Below, piece after piece: positions 46,090 through 55,569 of a stretch of DNA of 64,000 nucleotides. The translations under genes and the position numbers were made by a program. The stretch lies in the NCBI GenBank assembly GCA_947503885.1, contig CANNFD010000002.1, positions 372,001-436,000 of the forward strand, written 5' to 3'. Origin of the DNA: an uncultured Olleya sp. (GTDB taxonomy: Bacteria; Bacteroidota; Bacteroidia; Flavobacteriales; Flavobacteriaceae). The notes under the pieces are model-generated. The model made no database searches. It was not told the DNA's origin and saw nothing but the letters and a program-made list of their open reading frames with translations. The number at the start of each line of letters is the position of its first letter. Within the stretch, counting starts at the first letter, position 1.

Positions 46090-46845
46090 TTAAAAATTGT
46101 TCAACAATTTTAGGTCACTAGCAATTACCCAACCGGTTTTACCATCTGCTAGTTTAATTTTTTTCCAGTTATTAATTGTGTCTAACACTTGTACTTTTGT
46201 GCCTTCATGCAACATAAAAGCTTCGCTTCCAGTTTGATTTGGCTCTGTTTTGACTTCACTTTTTTGAGCAAAAATAATTGCAGGGTTGTCCTTTTTATCT
46301 AAAGCTTGTTTTTGAAAAGCTAAACCTAAGCTAAAAAGTGCCATAAACAAAAACACAAAACTTGCACTGAATGAGAATCGTTTTCGAGCCGTATTATATG
46401 TAAAGTAATAGACTAAAAACAAGATAACAAAAAACACCATTAAGACAATGGTTAATTTAGCCCAACTATCAAATGTCAAGGCGTTTGTAATCTTATTAAA
46501 AAATTTAGACAAGCCTAATTGAGGGACTTCCTTTATAGCATCGACCGTCATTTTTTTTGCAAAAGCTAAATTGTTTAATATCTCTTTATCATTTGGTTTA
46601 AGCTGTAGTGCCTTTTCAAAATAATAAATACTTGGTGCTATATTATTTAACTTATAATGTGCGTTTGCTATATTGTAATACAGCTCTGCTGAGTGTTGTT
46701 TAGAGTCTAATATTGACTGGTATTTTGTGATGGCTTGCTCAAACTCTCCTTCGTTATATAACGTATTTGCTTGCTCAAAAACAGCCTGATCTTGCGCAAC
46801 TAAGTTTCCGAAGAAAAAAAATAATATGTAAAATAAGTGTTTCAT
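46090..46845 (-). CDS. batE: BatE: TPR and SH3-like domain protein
   Basis: A 251-residue membrane protein with a signal peptide (NLVAQ), two to three TPR units (residues 20-95: ANTLYNEGEFEQAITKYQSIL, AELYYNIANAHYKLNNIAPSIYYFEKAL), two transmembrane helices (about 130-185: LTIVLMVFFVILFLVYYF and FVFLFMALFSLGLAF) and a C-terminal bacterial SH3 domain (KVQVLDTINNWKKIKLADGKTGWV). This is the BatE plan from the Bacteroides aerotolerance operon. It follows batD by 71 bp. Confidence 0.87.
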   Translation of the reverse strand: MKHLFYILFFFFGNLVAQDQAVFEQANTLYNEGEFEQAITKYQSILDSKQHSAELYYNIANAHYKLNNIAPSIYYFEKALQLKPNDKEILNNLAFAKKMTVDAIKEVPQLGLSKFFNKITNALTFDSWAKLTIVLMVFFVILFLVYYFTYNTARKRFSFSASFVFLFMALFSLGLAFQKQALDKKDNPAIIFAQKSEVKTEPNQTGSEAFMLHEGTKVQVLDTINNWKKIKLADGKTGWVIASDLKLLNNF

Positions 46846-46916
46846 TTTATACCTTTTTCCTTATATATTAAATTGATAATTAACATAATAAGCATTTTTC
46901 TTTATCGTTATCTTAA

Positions 46917-48701
46917 CTATTTTATTTGTTTGTCTATTAAGCTAATTGTAGTTGCTGCTTTATCAAAATCTTGTTGCATAGTTACTGTAGTAATTGGCGT
47001 GTAACGTGCTAAATCACAGTTTTCTAAAATAGCTTCAAAATCTAATATCACTTGATTATCTACAGTTTTTTCTGTCAATATTTGCGCTATTTTTTCCTTA
47101 CTTAAATCTGAGGTTTCAATATTTAATCTTCCTTTTAAGTAATTATGCAACGCTTTCTCTAAAGCAATGTAAAACGCATCTTTTTTACCTAATGCTTTTT
47201 TAGCTTCACTTAAATATTTTTTAGCTAATCGATCTGCTTTTCTTTTTTTATTTCCTGTTACATCTGCATAACGCTCTTCTCGTTTTCTTCTGTAAACTAA
47301 TGCTAGAGGAATAGCTAAAAGTGGACCTAAAAGACTTGTCCAAAACAATGGTGTGTTTAAAAAAGTGTCTTTTTCTATGGATTCAAAATTTGTTCTAGTT
47401 TTTATAAATGCAAACTGACTGCTGTTTAAATCGACTACTTGCTTGCCATTACTAGTTACTGGCAACTTATTATCTGCTTCTGCATAAACCGGACCCTCTA
47501 ATACATTAACAATAACCTCTTCAGACGTTATTTGCTTATAGGTTTCTGTTTTTAAATCAAAATAAGAAAAGCTAACTGGTGGTATTGGAAACTTCCCTTT
47601 ATATTGAGGAATAATTGTATAGCTATCGGAAATCTTACCCTGCATACCTGCCATATTAGTCCTTACACTTTCTTTATGTTCTGGCTCGTACACCTCTAAA
47701 GTACTTGGAGTTGTCAGCTTTGGCAACTCAAATAACTTAAGGTTACCTTGGCCAGAAACTTCAATTTTTGCCTGTAAAGACTCGGTTGCATTCAGGCTGT
47801 TTTTTGATGTAGTTACACTAAACTTAAAATCTCCAACAGCACCAGTAAAATTATCCGGCTTACCTTGTTCTGGTAAAGGTTTTACATTTATAGTTTTTGT
47901 GTTTGCTGTAATAGTCCTATGTGCTTGAGTTTTGATACGATTACCAAAAATATCACGCCTGTTTGTTGGCACATCTATAGTTAAGTCTAAGCTTAAAGGC
48001 TCTAAAACTAACTTTCCTGTTTTTTGAGGATATAATACTGTTTTACGCAAAGTAACAAATCTATAATCTTCCCCTTTATAGGTCCCGTTTTGAGCTTTTA
48101 CTCTTTGATCATCCATGCTTTGGCTCCAAAAACCATTATAAACGGGGCTTTCAATCTCTCTGTAATTACTAATTCCAACATTTGGTGAAACGTATAATTT
48201 ATAGACTACACTAATTGGTTGATTTAAATATGGACTTGTACTAGACACCTCTGCTACTAAATGTATATGCTCTTGCAGAATATAGTCTGGATCGTTTGGA
48301 TCTTTAGGTTTTTCTATTGCTTTTGTGACTGTAATCTCTATTGGATTGGTTTTATATTCTTTGCCATCAATTTCAATTTTAGCTTGATTTATTGAAAACG
48401 CACCCATTTTTTTTGGTGCCAAAAAGTAACTATATATTTTAGTAAAACTTCTAGTCCTACCGTTCCACGAGTTACTTACAGATTGGTTTGGTCCACCTAC
48501 TACAATAAAATCTGAAAAACTTGGAGGCACAAAATTGTCTCCATCTTTATTCATTTGAAAATCTATACGTAAACGCTCGTTTAAGCCTAGTTTTTTCTTA
48601 CTAACCTTAGCCTGAAATTGCACCACCTCTTCATCTTGTGCAAACGTCAAAGATGTTGTACAGGCTATTAAAAGAACACATATGTATTTTAGTAATTTCA
48701 T
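46917..48701 (-). CDS. batD: BatD: oxygen-tolerance membrane protein
   Basis: A 594-residue BatD. A signal peptide ending TFAQ is followed by repeated beta-sandwich domains on the periplasmic side (VQFQAKVSKKKLGLNERLRIDFQM; FSVTTSKNSLNATESLQAKIEVSGQGNLKLFELP, split over the chain), one transmembrane helix (about 447-467: LFWTSLLGPLLAIPLALVY) and a cytoplasmic helical tail with KKYLSEAKKALG. In Bacteroides and Francisella the Bat proteins form envelope complexes that help growth or survival under stress. Confidence 0.88.
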   Translation of the reverse strand: MKLLKYICVLLIACTTSLTFAQDEEVVQFQAKVSKKKLGLNERLRIDFQMNKDGDNFVPPSFSDFIVVGGPNQSVSNSWNGRTRSFTKIYSYFLAPKKMGAFSINQAKIEIDGKEYKTNPIEITVTKAIEKPKDPNDPDYILQEHIHLVAEVSSTSPYLNQPISVVYKLYVSPNVGISNYREIESPVYNGFWSQSMDDQRVKAQNGTYKGEDYRFVTLRKTVLYPQKTGKLVLEPLSLDLTIDVPTNRRDIFGNRIKTQAHRTITANTKTINVKPLPEQGKPDNFTGAVGDFKFSVTTSKNSLNATESLQAKIEVSGQGNLKLFELPKLTTPSTLEVYEPEHKESVRTNMAGMQGKISDSYTIIPQYKGKFPIPPVSFSYFDLKTETYKQITSEEVIVNVLEGPVYAEADNKLPVTSNGKQVVDLNSSQFAFIKTRTNFESIEKDTFLNTPLFWTSLLGPLLAIPLALVYRRKREERYADVTGNKKRKADRLAKKYLSEAKKALGKKDAFYIALEKALHNYLKGRLNIETSDLSKEKIAQILTEKTVDNQVILDFEAILENCDLARYTPITTVTMQQDFDKAATTISLIDKQIK

Positions 48702-48727
48702 TTATTTAATCAAATATAAAAATTTTG

Positions 48728-49570
48728 TTACCAATCTTTATCTGTTTGTAATTTTACACCTTTAACCTTTTCTGCATTAATTTTTTCTTGTACTTTTTGC
48801 TCTTGATTATTCATAGCATCTAGTAAGTTTTTAATTTGCTGAGGCGACATTTGACCTGGTTGTGGCTGATTTTGTTCGTTTTTTTGATCACCTTCTTTTG
48901 GATCATTTTCCTTATTATCATCCTTAGGTTTTCCGTCTTGGTCTTGATCCTGATCTCCTTCTTTTTTATCCTGTTCTCCTTCTCCGTCTTTATCCTTATC
49001 TTCTTGCTCTTTCTCGTTATTTTCTTTTTGGTCTTCGTCTTTGTTTTCTTCCTTATCTCTATTATTATCGCCTTCTTTATCGTCTTCTTGAGGCTTGTCG
49101 TCTTCTTGTTGTTTTGCACACTCTTTAGCTAAAGCAAAATTATAACGTGTTTCATTATCAGAAGGATTATTTCTTAGCGCGTTTTTATATGCCTCTACAG
49201 CTTCTTTACATTTTTTTTCTTCCATCAAAATGTTACCTATATTATGGAAGGCCCTATGTTTTTCTTTTTTTGATGTTGCGTGTTTTGCAGCTTGTTGGTT
49301 ACGGTACAAAGCTTCGTCAAAATTACCTTTTTCAAAATATTGATACGCTAAATTGTACGCACCTGCTGCTTGTTTAGGCTGTAAAGACAATGCTTTACGG
49401 TATTCCATTTCAGCTAAAACAAACTCGTCATTATTTGCCAAAATATTAGCTTCTGCAGTAAAACTTTGGGCTTTTAACTCTTGCTTTAAAACAGCTTTAT
49501 CGTCAGCATTATCCTGTGCTAAAGCAGCAAAGGAAACTAGTAGTATTATGTATGTAAAAAAGTGTTTCAT
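48728..49570 (-). CDS. batC: BatC: TPR protein with long charged region
   Basis: A 280-residue protein: signal peptide (SFAALAQ, 1-19), TPR units at about 35-150 (FVLAEMEYRKALSLQPKQAAGAYNLAYQYF; EAVEAYKNALRNNPSDNETRYNFALA, in parts), then residues 153-240 made almost wholly of D, E, K, Q, N and G, and a short ending (PQQIKNLLDAMNNQEQKVQ). BatC interacts with BatB in Leptospira-type models. The charged region is probably disordered; in other frames it makes long spurious reading frames. Confidence 0.87.
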   Translation of the reverse strand: MKHFFTYIILLVSFAALAQDNADDKAVLKQELKAQSFTAEANILANNDEFVLAEMEYRKALSLQPKQAAGAYNLAYQYFEKGNFDEALYRNQQAAKHATSKKEKHRAFHNIGNILMEEKKCKEAVEAYKNALRNNPSDNETRYNFALAKECAKQQEDDKPQEDDKEGDNNRDKEENKDEDQKENNEKEQEDKDKDGEGEQDKKEGDQDQDQDGKPKDDNKENDPKEGDQKNEQNQPQPGQMSPQQIKNLLDAMNNQEQKVQEKINAEKVKGVKLQTDKDW

Positions 49571-49627
49571 TTATAATAAATAACTCGTAAATATACTAAA
49601 GCCTTACAAGCCTTGATGTTAAGGGTT

Positions 49628-50665
49628 TTATAAATTCTCGTTAAATAGATTTAATTTTTTAAGCCAAGCTGTTTTTCGTTCTAAAAGGAAAATATCTATA
49701 AATAAAAGCAGGATTGCTAGACCTATAAACCATTGAAACCTTCCTTCAAAGTTGGCAATTTGTTTGGCTTCAAATTCTTTTTTGTCCATTTTATTTAAAA
49801 TGTCCGTCATTTGACTAACTACTTTATCTGTAATTGCACCGTTTATATACACACCATTAGCTTGATTAGCGATGCTTTTTAGCGTCTCCTCATCTAATCT
49901 TGTAATAACGGTTTCGCCTGCTTTATCTTTTTTATAACTTAATAAAGCCCCGTTTCTTTTAATTGGTATTGGTCCTCCGTTTACGTTTCCAACCCCTATT
50001 GTAAAGATTTTAATCCCTTCGTTGCTTGCCTCTTCTGCTACTTGTACTGCTGCTTCACTATGGTCTTCTCCGTCAGAAATTATTACCAATACCCGATTAG
50101 TTTGCTCGTCATCGTTATAATAGGTTTTTGCTAAATTAATGGCTTCGTTTATTGCTGTACCTTGAGAAGATAGCATGTCTGTATTCATGTTTTGCAAAAA
50201 CATTTTTGCTGCCGAGTAGTCTGTTGTTATTGGTAATTGCGGAAATGCTTTTCCTGCGTAAGCAATAATACCTACACGGTCGCTACCTAAATTATCAATA
50301 ATTTTAGAGACTAATTGTTTGGATTTTTCTAAACGGTTTGGTTTAATATCTTCAGCCAGCATACTTTTAGAAACGTCTACCGCAAATACAATATCTACCC
50401 CTTCGCGTTTAACGGTTTCTAGGCTTGTACCAACTTTAGGATTAACTAATGCAATTGTTAAACTTGCAAAAGCTAGACATAGTACTATTAGTTTTAAAAC
50501 CGATTTAAAAACCGATTGGTCTGGGCTTAATCGTTTTAATAATGCTTTGTTTGCAAACCTTTTTTGCGTCCTTTTTTTCCAAAATTGTAGCAATAAAAAG
50601 AAGAACACTAATACCGGTATTACCAGTAGCGTCCAAAACCATATTTTTTCTTCTAATTGAAACAT
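49628..50665 (-). CDS. batB: BatB: VWA-domain membrane protein
   Basis: A 345-residue protein with two N-terminal transmembrane helices (WFWTLLVIPVLVFFFLLLQ; LIVLCLAFASLTIAL), a von Willebrand A domain with MIDAS motif DVSKS (VFAVDVSKSMLAED, about residue 97) and TDYSAAK, and a C-terminal helix (FQWFIGLAILLLFIDIFLL). It is closely related to BatA next door. The 92-bp gap to batA holds one copy of the CGCTTTCGCGGAA repeat. Confidence 0.89.
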   Translation of the reverse strand: MFQLEEKIWFWTLLVIPVLVFFFLLLQFWKKRTQKRFANKALLKRLSPDQSVFKSVLKLIVLCLAFASLTIALVNPKVGTSLETVKREGVDIVFAVDVSKSMLAEDIKPNRLEKSKQLVSKIIDNLGSDRVGIIAYAGKAFPQLPITTDYSAAKMFLQNMNTDMLSSQGTAINEAINLAKTYYNDDEQTNRVLVIISDGEDHSEAAVQVAEEASNEGIKIFTIGVGNVNGGPIPIKRNGALLSYKKDKAGETVITRLDEETLKSIANQANGVYINGAITDKVVSQMTDILNKMDKKEFEAKQIANFEGRFQWFIGLAILLLFIDIFLLERKTAWLKKLNLFNENL

Positions 50666-50728
50666 ATTTTAATATTCAGTTTTAGTAGACAGTTATCGCA
50701 CTGTTTTAACTTCTTTTATTATTTTATT

Positions 50729-50749
50729 TTTTTTCGCTTTCGCGGAAAT
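50729..50749. repeat. GC-rich repeat, copy 2 (inside the bat operon)
   Basis: CGCTTTCGCGGAA at 50735-50747 with T-rich left flank and AT on the right; including the flanks, 21 bases match the reverse strand at 60391-60411. It lies between the batA stop (50758) and batB start (50665). Confidence 0.7.
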
Positions 50750-50757
50750 ATTGCCTG

Positions 50758-51762
50758 TTATACAAAACTTCTAAACAGAGTGATTTTTATTAAAAATTGT
50801 AATAATAACAACGCGCCTGCAATCCAAACAAATGGTCTGTAATGCTCTTGGTAGGTTGTATATTTAATTTCGTCAATTTCAGTTTTTTCTAGTTTATTGA
50901 TTTCAGCATAAATCTGCTCTAATTTTTGATTATTAGTCGCTCTAAAATACTTACCTCCTGTAACTTTAGCGATATCTTTTAGTAAGTCTTCGTCAATTTC
51001 TACTTGTACACGATCGTATTGGAATCTACCATTTGGTAAAATGGCAACAGGCGACATTGCCATACCATTGGTCCCTAAACCAATAGTGTAAACTTTTATA
51101 TTAAACTCGACAGCCAACTCGCTAGCTATTTTAGGATTTAAAACCCCAGAATTATTGACACCATCGGTAAGTAATATTATAACTTTACTTTTTGCTTTAC
51201 TGTCCTTTAACCTATTAACAGATGTTGCTAACCCCATACCTATTGCAGTACCACCTTCTATAATAGTATTGTATTTAATATCTTTTAACGAGTTTAATAC
51301 AATAGACTTATCACTAGTAATTGGTGTTTTAGTATAGCTTTCTCCTGCATATTCTACCAAACCAATCCTGTCATTTGGCCTCCCCTTTATAAATTTTGAA
51401 GCTACATTTTTTAAAGCTTCTAATCTATTTGGTCTTAAGTCTTTTGCAAGCATACTTGCCGATACATCAATTGCCATTACAATATCAATACCTCTTGTTG
51501 TTTTTGTTTTAGTATTGGTTTCTGAGGTACGTGGTCTGGCTAATGCAACAATTAAAATCCCCAGAGCTAATAACCGTAAAGCAAATAACAAATGTTTTAT
51601 TTTAGGCAACCATGAGTTAGTAATCTTAAATCCTTTAAGACTTGATATTTTTAATTGGGCAGTCTGTTGGTTGTGTTTAAAAACGTGCCAAACAATAGCC
51701 AATGGTAATGCTAAAAGCAACCAGAAAAATTCTTTATTTAAAAATGTAATACCGTCTAACAT
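50758..51762 (-). CDS. batA: BatA: VWA-domain membrane protein
   Basis: A 334-residue VWA protein with N-terminal membrane segments (FFWLLLALPLAIVWHVF; LLFALRLLALGILIVAL), a VWA domain with MIDAS DVSAS (IVMAIDVSASMLAKDL, about residue 95), TSDKS and LLTDGVNNSG, and a C-terminal helix (PFVWIAGALLLLQFLI). Metal-dependent binding of a protein partner is expected. Its ATG shares one base with the stop of the BatD-like gene, indicating coupled translation. Confidence 0.89.
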   Translation of the reverse strand: MLDGITFLNKEFFWLLLALPLAIVWHVFKHNQQTAQLKISSLKGFKITNSWLPKIKHLLFALRLLALGILIVALARPRTSETNTKTKTTRGIDIVMAIDVSASMLAKDLRPNRLEALKNVASKFIKGRPNDRIGLVEYAGESYTKTPITSDKSIVLNSLKDIKYNTIIEGGTAIGMGLATSVNRLKDSKAKSKVIILLTDGVNNSGVLNPKIASELAVEFNIKVYTIGLGTNGMAMSPVAILPNGRFQYDRVQVEIDEDLLKDIAKVTGGKYFRATNNQKLEQIYAEINKLEKTEIDEIKYTTYQEHYRPFVWIAGALLLLQFLIKITLFRSFV

Positions 51763-53435
51763 TAGTCTTGTTTTTGCTTAAGTTCTACAGATGCTAAAAT
51801 GCGCTCAACCACTTGATCTAAATAAATATCGTCTTTTAAATAAGTAATTAGTATTTGCTGTATCACGTCCTTATTAGCAAAACTTAATATTACAAATTGT
51901 CCGTTTACATAATCCTGTTTATTATGGTCAGTAGGATAATCAAACGTACCAGAAGTTTTAACACCTTCTGCTCCATTAGGCGTTTTAAATTTATCTTTAT
52001 TAGAGATTATGTTTCTTCCACCTTCAGCTTCAATAGCTTTTAAATTACCTTCAATAGCTTTTAACACATTATCCTCTGCAGTTGGAGCTGCTTGACCTTC
52101 TGGCGTACTAGGTAATATTGTAGACATTGTCTTAATTGTAAACTTGTTTTTAAGCTCGTACCCAAATGCAGACACTTTTATTTTGTCTATCATATCATCC
52201 GGAATAGGCACATCGTCTCTTTTTAAAACCTCTGGAGTAGATATGGTTATTGGAGGAAATCCATAATCACTATCTACCCAACTACCTTCTAGTAATTGTT
52301 TAGTATCTTTTTGAAACACAGTATCTACCACATAATCAAAACCATACCTGTAGCTAAACGCTGCAAAGGTCAATCCTAACATAAAAACAATAGCAGCAAT
52401 AGTCACACCTATTTTTTGACGGTACACTTTACGCTCTTGTTGCTTTTTATATTCTAAATTTAATAGCTTTTCTTCCTCTGTAGGTTCAGGTAAAGCTTCT
52501 TTAACATTATCAATCTCTTCATCAATAACTGTTCTATCAATTTTAGCAAGCTCTACATCGGGTGCTGATTTTGCAAATTTTACTAAATCGGCACGTTTTA
52601 AAACAGATTCTATTTTTTTAATATGTGATTTGGTTAACTCTATTTGGTTTCCATCGCTTAATATTTCTAAACGTGCAATTAGCTGGTCAGTAGTGCTTTC
52701 TAGAGCTCTGTCATATACTTTTTCATCTAAATATTTACGAATTGCTAAAGTTAACTCTGAGTAATATTCTTTGTATCTATCAAACTCTAAGTAGTTACTT
52801 TCATCTAACTTCTGCAAGGCTAATTTGGCTCTGTCATAAGGTGGTAATAATGCTATTTGTTCTTCTTCTGTTAATGGTTTTTTACGCCAAACAAACCAGT
52901 ATATTAAAAACCCAATTAATGTTAATAATAATAAACCTATTACTATATAAATCCACCAATTACTAGCTGGCTTTTCAACCTCTAACATAGGTTTAATATC
53001 AAACAGTTTTTGTTTTGTAGTGTCTACTACAATGTTATTTACCTCAACTAATAAGCTATCTGTTACGTATTGCTTACCAGCGATAATTACTTTTTGTTTA
53101 GGTATAACATAGCGTCCAGAATCAAACTGTGTTAGTCCATATTTTTTTATCAACTTATATTTAGCATTCTGCTTTGTTGTGTCTGTTTTATAAGCCTCAA
53201 GCATCTCTAAAGGCATAAAACTTTGTCCAACAGGAAACACAACATTATTTACTGTGTCAGTTTCCACTTCAATTTTATAGGTAATTTGTTGTCCTATTTT
53301 AATTGAAGTAGAATCTATTGAAGCTTTTACTTGAGAAAAAGAAATGAATGGTAATAGCAGTAAGACAAAAGCCACAATACCTAAACAAAAAGTCTTAATT
53401 TTATCCAACCAATTATATTTAATTTTTCTGTTCAC
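51762..53435 (-). CDS. BatD-like/DUF4381-type membrane protein of the bat operon
   Basis: A 557-residue protein between the DUF58 gene and batA. A signal peptide (LPFISFSQ) leads to a BatD-like beta domain (VKASIDSTSIKIGQQITYKIEVE), a transmembrane helix at about 170-190 (WWIYIVIGLLLLTLIGFLIYW), a cytoplasmic helical domain of the DUF4381 kind (YYSELTLAIRKYLDEKVYDRALESTTDQLI in part), a second transmembrane helix near 345-365, and a C-terminal extracytoplasmic domain of about 185 residues. The last part I do not recognise. The gene position is typical of moxR-bat clusters. Confidence 0.75.
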   Translation of the reverse strand: MNRKIKYNWLDKIKTFCLGIVAFVLLLLPFISFSQVKASIDSTSIKIGQQITYKIEVETDTVNNVVFPVGQSFMPLEMLEAYKTDTTKQNAKYKLIKKYGLTQFDSGRYVIPKQKVIIAGKQYVTDSLLVEVNNIVVDTTKQKLFDIKPMLEVEKPASNWWIYIVIGLLLLTLIGFLIYWFVWRKKPLTEEEQIALLPPYDRAKLALQKLDESNYLEFDRYKEYYSELTLAIRKYLDEKVYDRALESTTDQLIARLEILSDGNQIELTKSHIKKIESVLKRADLVKFAKSAPDVELAKIDRTVIDEEIDNVKEALPEPTEEEKLLNLEYKKQQERKVYRQKIGVTIAAIVFMLGLTFAAFSYRYGFDYVVDTVFQKDTKQLLEGSWVDSDYGFPPITISTPEVLKRDDVPIPDDMIDKIKVSAFGYELKNKFTIKTMSTILPSTPEGQAAPTAEDNVLKAIEGNLKAIEAEGGRNIISNKDKFKTPNGAEGVKTSGTFDYPTDHNKQDYVNGQFVILSFANKDVIQQILITYLKDDIYLDQVVERILASVELKQKQD

Positions 53436-53456
53436 TTTCTAATTTTTACTAATTAA

Positions 53457-54323
53457 TTATCCTCTAGTTTTAAAATAACCTAATAGTTTTTTAACATAAC
53501 TTTGATCAGTCCTACAGGCAAGATTACCTGCTCCTGATTTAGCAAAGCTATCTTTAAAATAAGCTACTTTATCATGGTAAAATTTAGCATAATTGTTCCT
53601 AACTGTTTTAGAGTTGGTGTTAACTAACATAAGTGCTCCAGTTTCTTGATCTTCCATCTGTACCATTCCTAAATTAGGAATACTTTCTTCATGTTTATCA
53701 AAAACCCTAATACCTGTTATGTCATGTTTTCCAGCAGCTATTTTAAGTGTTTGTTGGTAGTCATCTGCAATAAAATCACTCATAATAAACACAATAGCTT
53801 TCTTTTTCATGACGCTTCTTAAAAACTTTAATGCTTCAACGATATTAGTTTGTTTGCTTTTAGGCTCAAACTCGATTAAATCTCTAATGATTCGTAAAAC
53901 GTGAGAACGCCCTTTTTTTGGAGGTATATATAATTCGACTTGATCGGAAAATAAAATCAAACCAATCTTGTCATTATTTTGTGTTGCAGAAAAGGCTAAA
54001 GTTGCAGCAATCTCTGTTATTATTTCACTTTTAAATTGGTTTTCTGTACCAAAAAGTTCTGAACCTGAGACATCCACCATTAGCATCATGGTTAATTCGC
54101 GCTCTTCTTCAAAAACTTTTATATGTGGTTGATTGGTACGCGCAGTAACATTCCAATCTATGTTTCTAACATCGTCACCGTATTGGTATTGTCTTACTTC
54201 AGAAAAAGTCATACCCCGCCCTTTAAAGGTCGAGTGGTACTCGCCTCCAAAGATGTGATCAGACAAACGGCGTGTCTTAATCTCTATTTTACGTACTTTT
54301 TTTAGTAATTCTTTAGTATCCAT
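53457..54323 (-). CDS. DUF58 (VWA-like) protein of the moxR-bat operon
   Basis: A 288-residue soluble DUF58 protein. GMTFSEVRQYQYGDDVRNIDWNVTAR (about residues 37-62) is the family hallmark, followed by a VWA-like fold with MIDAS DVSGS (LMVDVSGSELFG) and VFIMSDFIADDY. Such proteins are usual partners of MoxR ATPases, which are thought to insert metal or remodel VWA targets. The start at 54323 (MDTKELLKKV) is preferred over 54338, as MDT is the usual family beginning. Confidence 0.9.
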   Translation of the reverse strand: MDTKELLKKVRKIEIKTRRLSDHIFGGEYHSTFKGRGMTFSEVRQYQYGDDVRNIDWNVTARTNQPHIKVFEEERELTMMLMVDVSGSELFGTENQFKSEIITEIAATLAFSATQNNDKIGLILFSDQVELYIPPKKGRSHVLRIIRDLIEFEPKSKQTNIVEALKFLRSVMKKKAIVFIMSDFIADDYQQTLKIAAGKHDITGIRVFDKHEESIPNLGMVQMEDQETGALMLVNTNSKTVRNNYAKFYHDKVAYFKDSFAKSGAGNLACRTDQSYVKKLLGYFKTRG

Positions 54324-54406
54324 TTCTTCAGGGAACAATTAACATTAAACAATTTTCAGCAATCCAATAAACTATTGTTTATTGATAACTGAGGACCGTT
54401 AACTGT

Positions 54407-55408
54407 TTATGGTACTTCAATCTCGTTTACAATCTTGCTAATAATATCTTCTGAGGTTACGTTTTCGGCTTCTGCTTCATATGTAATTCCAATTCTGTGA
54501 CGTAATACATCATACACAACCGCACGTACATCTTCTGGGATTACATAACCACGACGCTTGATAAAGGCATAGCATTTTGCTGCTGTTGCTAAATTAATAC
54601 TTCCACGTGGCGAAGCTCCAAAAGAGATTAAAGGTTTTAAATCTGCTAGTTTATAATTTTCTGGATAACGTGTTGCAAAGATGATGTCTAGGATGTATTT
54701 TTCAATCTTTTCATCCATATACACTTCTCTAACTGCCTCTTGCGCTTTTAATATTTGAGCTACAGAAACCACAGGATTAACCTTATCCCAACTTCCTTTT
54801 AAGTTGGCGCGCATAATTAATTGTTCTTCTGCTTGTTTTGGATAATCTATAACCGTTTTTAACATAAAACGATCGACTTGTGCTTCTGGCAATGTGTACG
54901 TCCCTTCTTGCTCTACTGGGTTTTGAGTTGCCATTACTAAAAATGGTTTGTCCAACTTAAACGTCTCGTCACCAATAGTTACTTGCTTTTCTTGCATCGC
55001 TTCTAACAAAGCAGATTGCACTTTTGCAGGCGCCCTGTTAATCTCATCTGCTAATACAAAATTGGCAAAAATTGGTCCTTTTTTAATAGTAAAATCATTT
55101 TCTTTCATATTAAAAATCAACGTTCCAACAACATCAGATGGTAATAAATCTGGTGTAAATTGTATACGACTAAAACTAGCATCTATAGCTTGTGACAATG
55201 TGTTAATTGCTAATGTTTTTGCTAAACCCGGCACACCTTCTAGCAAAATATGACCCTGTCCTAATAAGCCAATTAGTAAGCGTTCGACCATGTGTTTTTG
55301 TCCAACGATAACTTTATTCATCTCATGCATTAGCAAGTCTACAAACGCACTTTCCTTTTCAATTTTTTCGTTAATTGATTTAATATCAATCGTATCTGTT
55401 TGTTCCAT
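54407..55408 (-). CDS. MoxR-family AAA+ ATPase
   Basis: A 333-residue AAA+ ATPase. Walker A is GVPGLAKT, Walker B is VLADEINRAP, sensor 1 lies in VMATQNPVEQEGTY, the arginine finger region is EAQVDRF, and the lid has SFGASPRGSINLATAAKCYA. MoxR chaperones act with VWA proteins, here DUF58, BatA and BatB encoded downstream. It is the first gene of the long minus-strand bat operon; its promoter must lie in 55409-55569, where GCAAATTGTTAA (55459-55470, read on the minus strand as TTAACAATTTGC) is a partial match to the usual -7 element. Confidence 0.94.
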   Translation of the reverse strand: MEQTDTIDIKSINEKIEKESAFVDLLMHEMNKVIVGQKHMVERLLIGLLGQGHILLEGVPGLAKTLAINTLSQAIDASFSRIQFTPDLLPSDVVGTLIFNMKENDFTIKKGPIFANFVLADEINRAPAKVQSALLEAMQEKQVTIGDETFKLDKPFLVMATQNPVEQEGTYTLPEAQVDRFMLKTVIDYPKQAEEQLIMRANLKGSWDKVNPVVSVAQILKAQEAVREVYMDEKIEKYILDIIFATRYPENYKLADLKPLISFGASPRGSINLATAAKCYAFIKRRGYVIPEDVRAVVYDVLRHRIGITYEAEAENVTSEDIISKIVNEIEVP

Positions 55409-55569
55409 TATGTATTATTTTTAAAGGGAATGAATTATCTATTTCAATTCGAGAGATGCAAATTGTTAATTTTTTTGTTGCAATCGTGTTAATAATTGGT
55501 TAAAAATAGGGTGTTTATTACACTTTTAAGAGTAATTTATGGTTTACTTTTATTGAACAAATTTAAACT

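Noticed and set aside
48820-49132. Long frames on both strands over the batC charged region (all-basic or all-hydrophobic products)
   Set aside because: They are shadows of the purine-rich low-complexity tract coding for the D/E/K-rich part of BatC, without start signals of their own.
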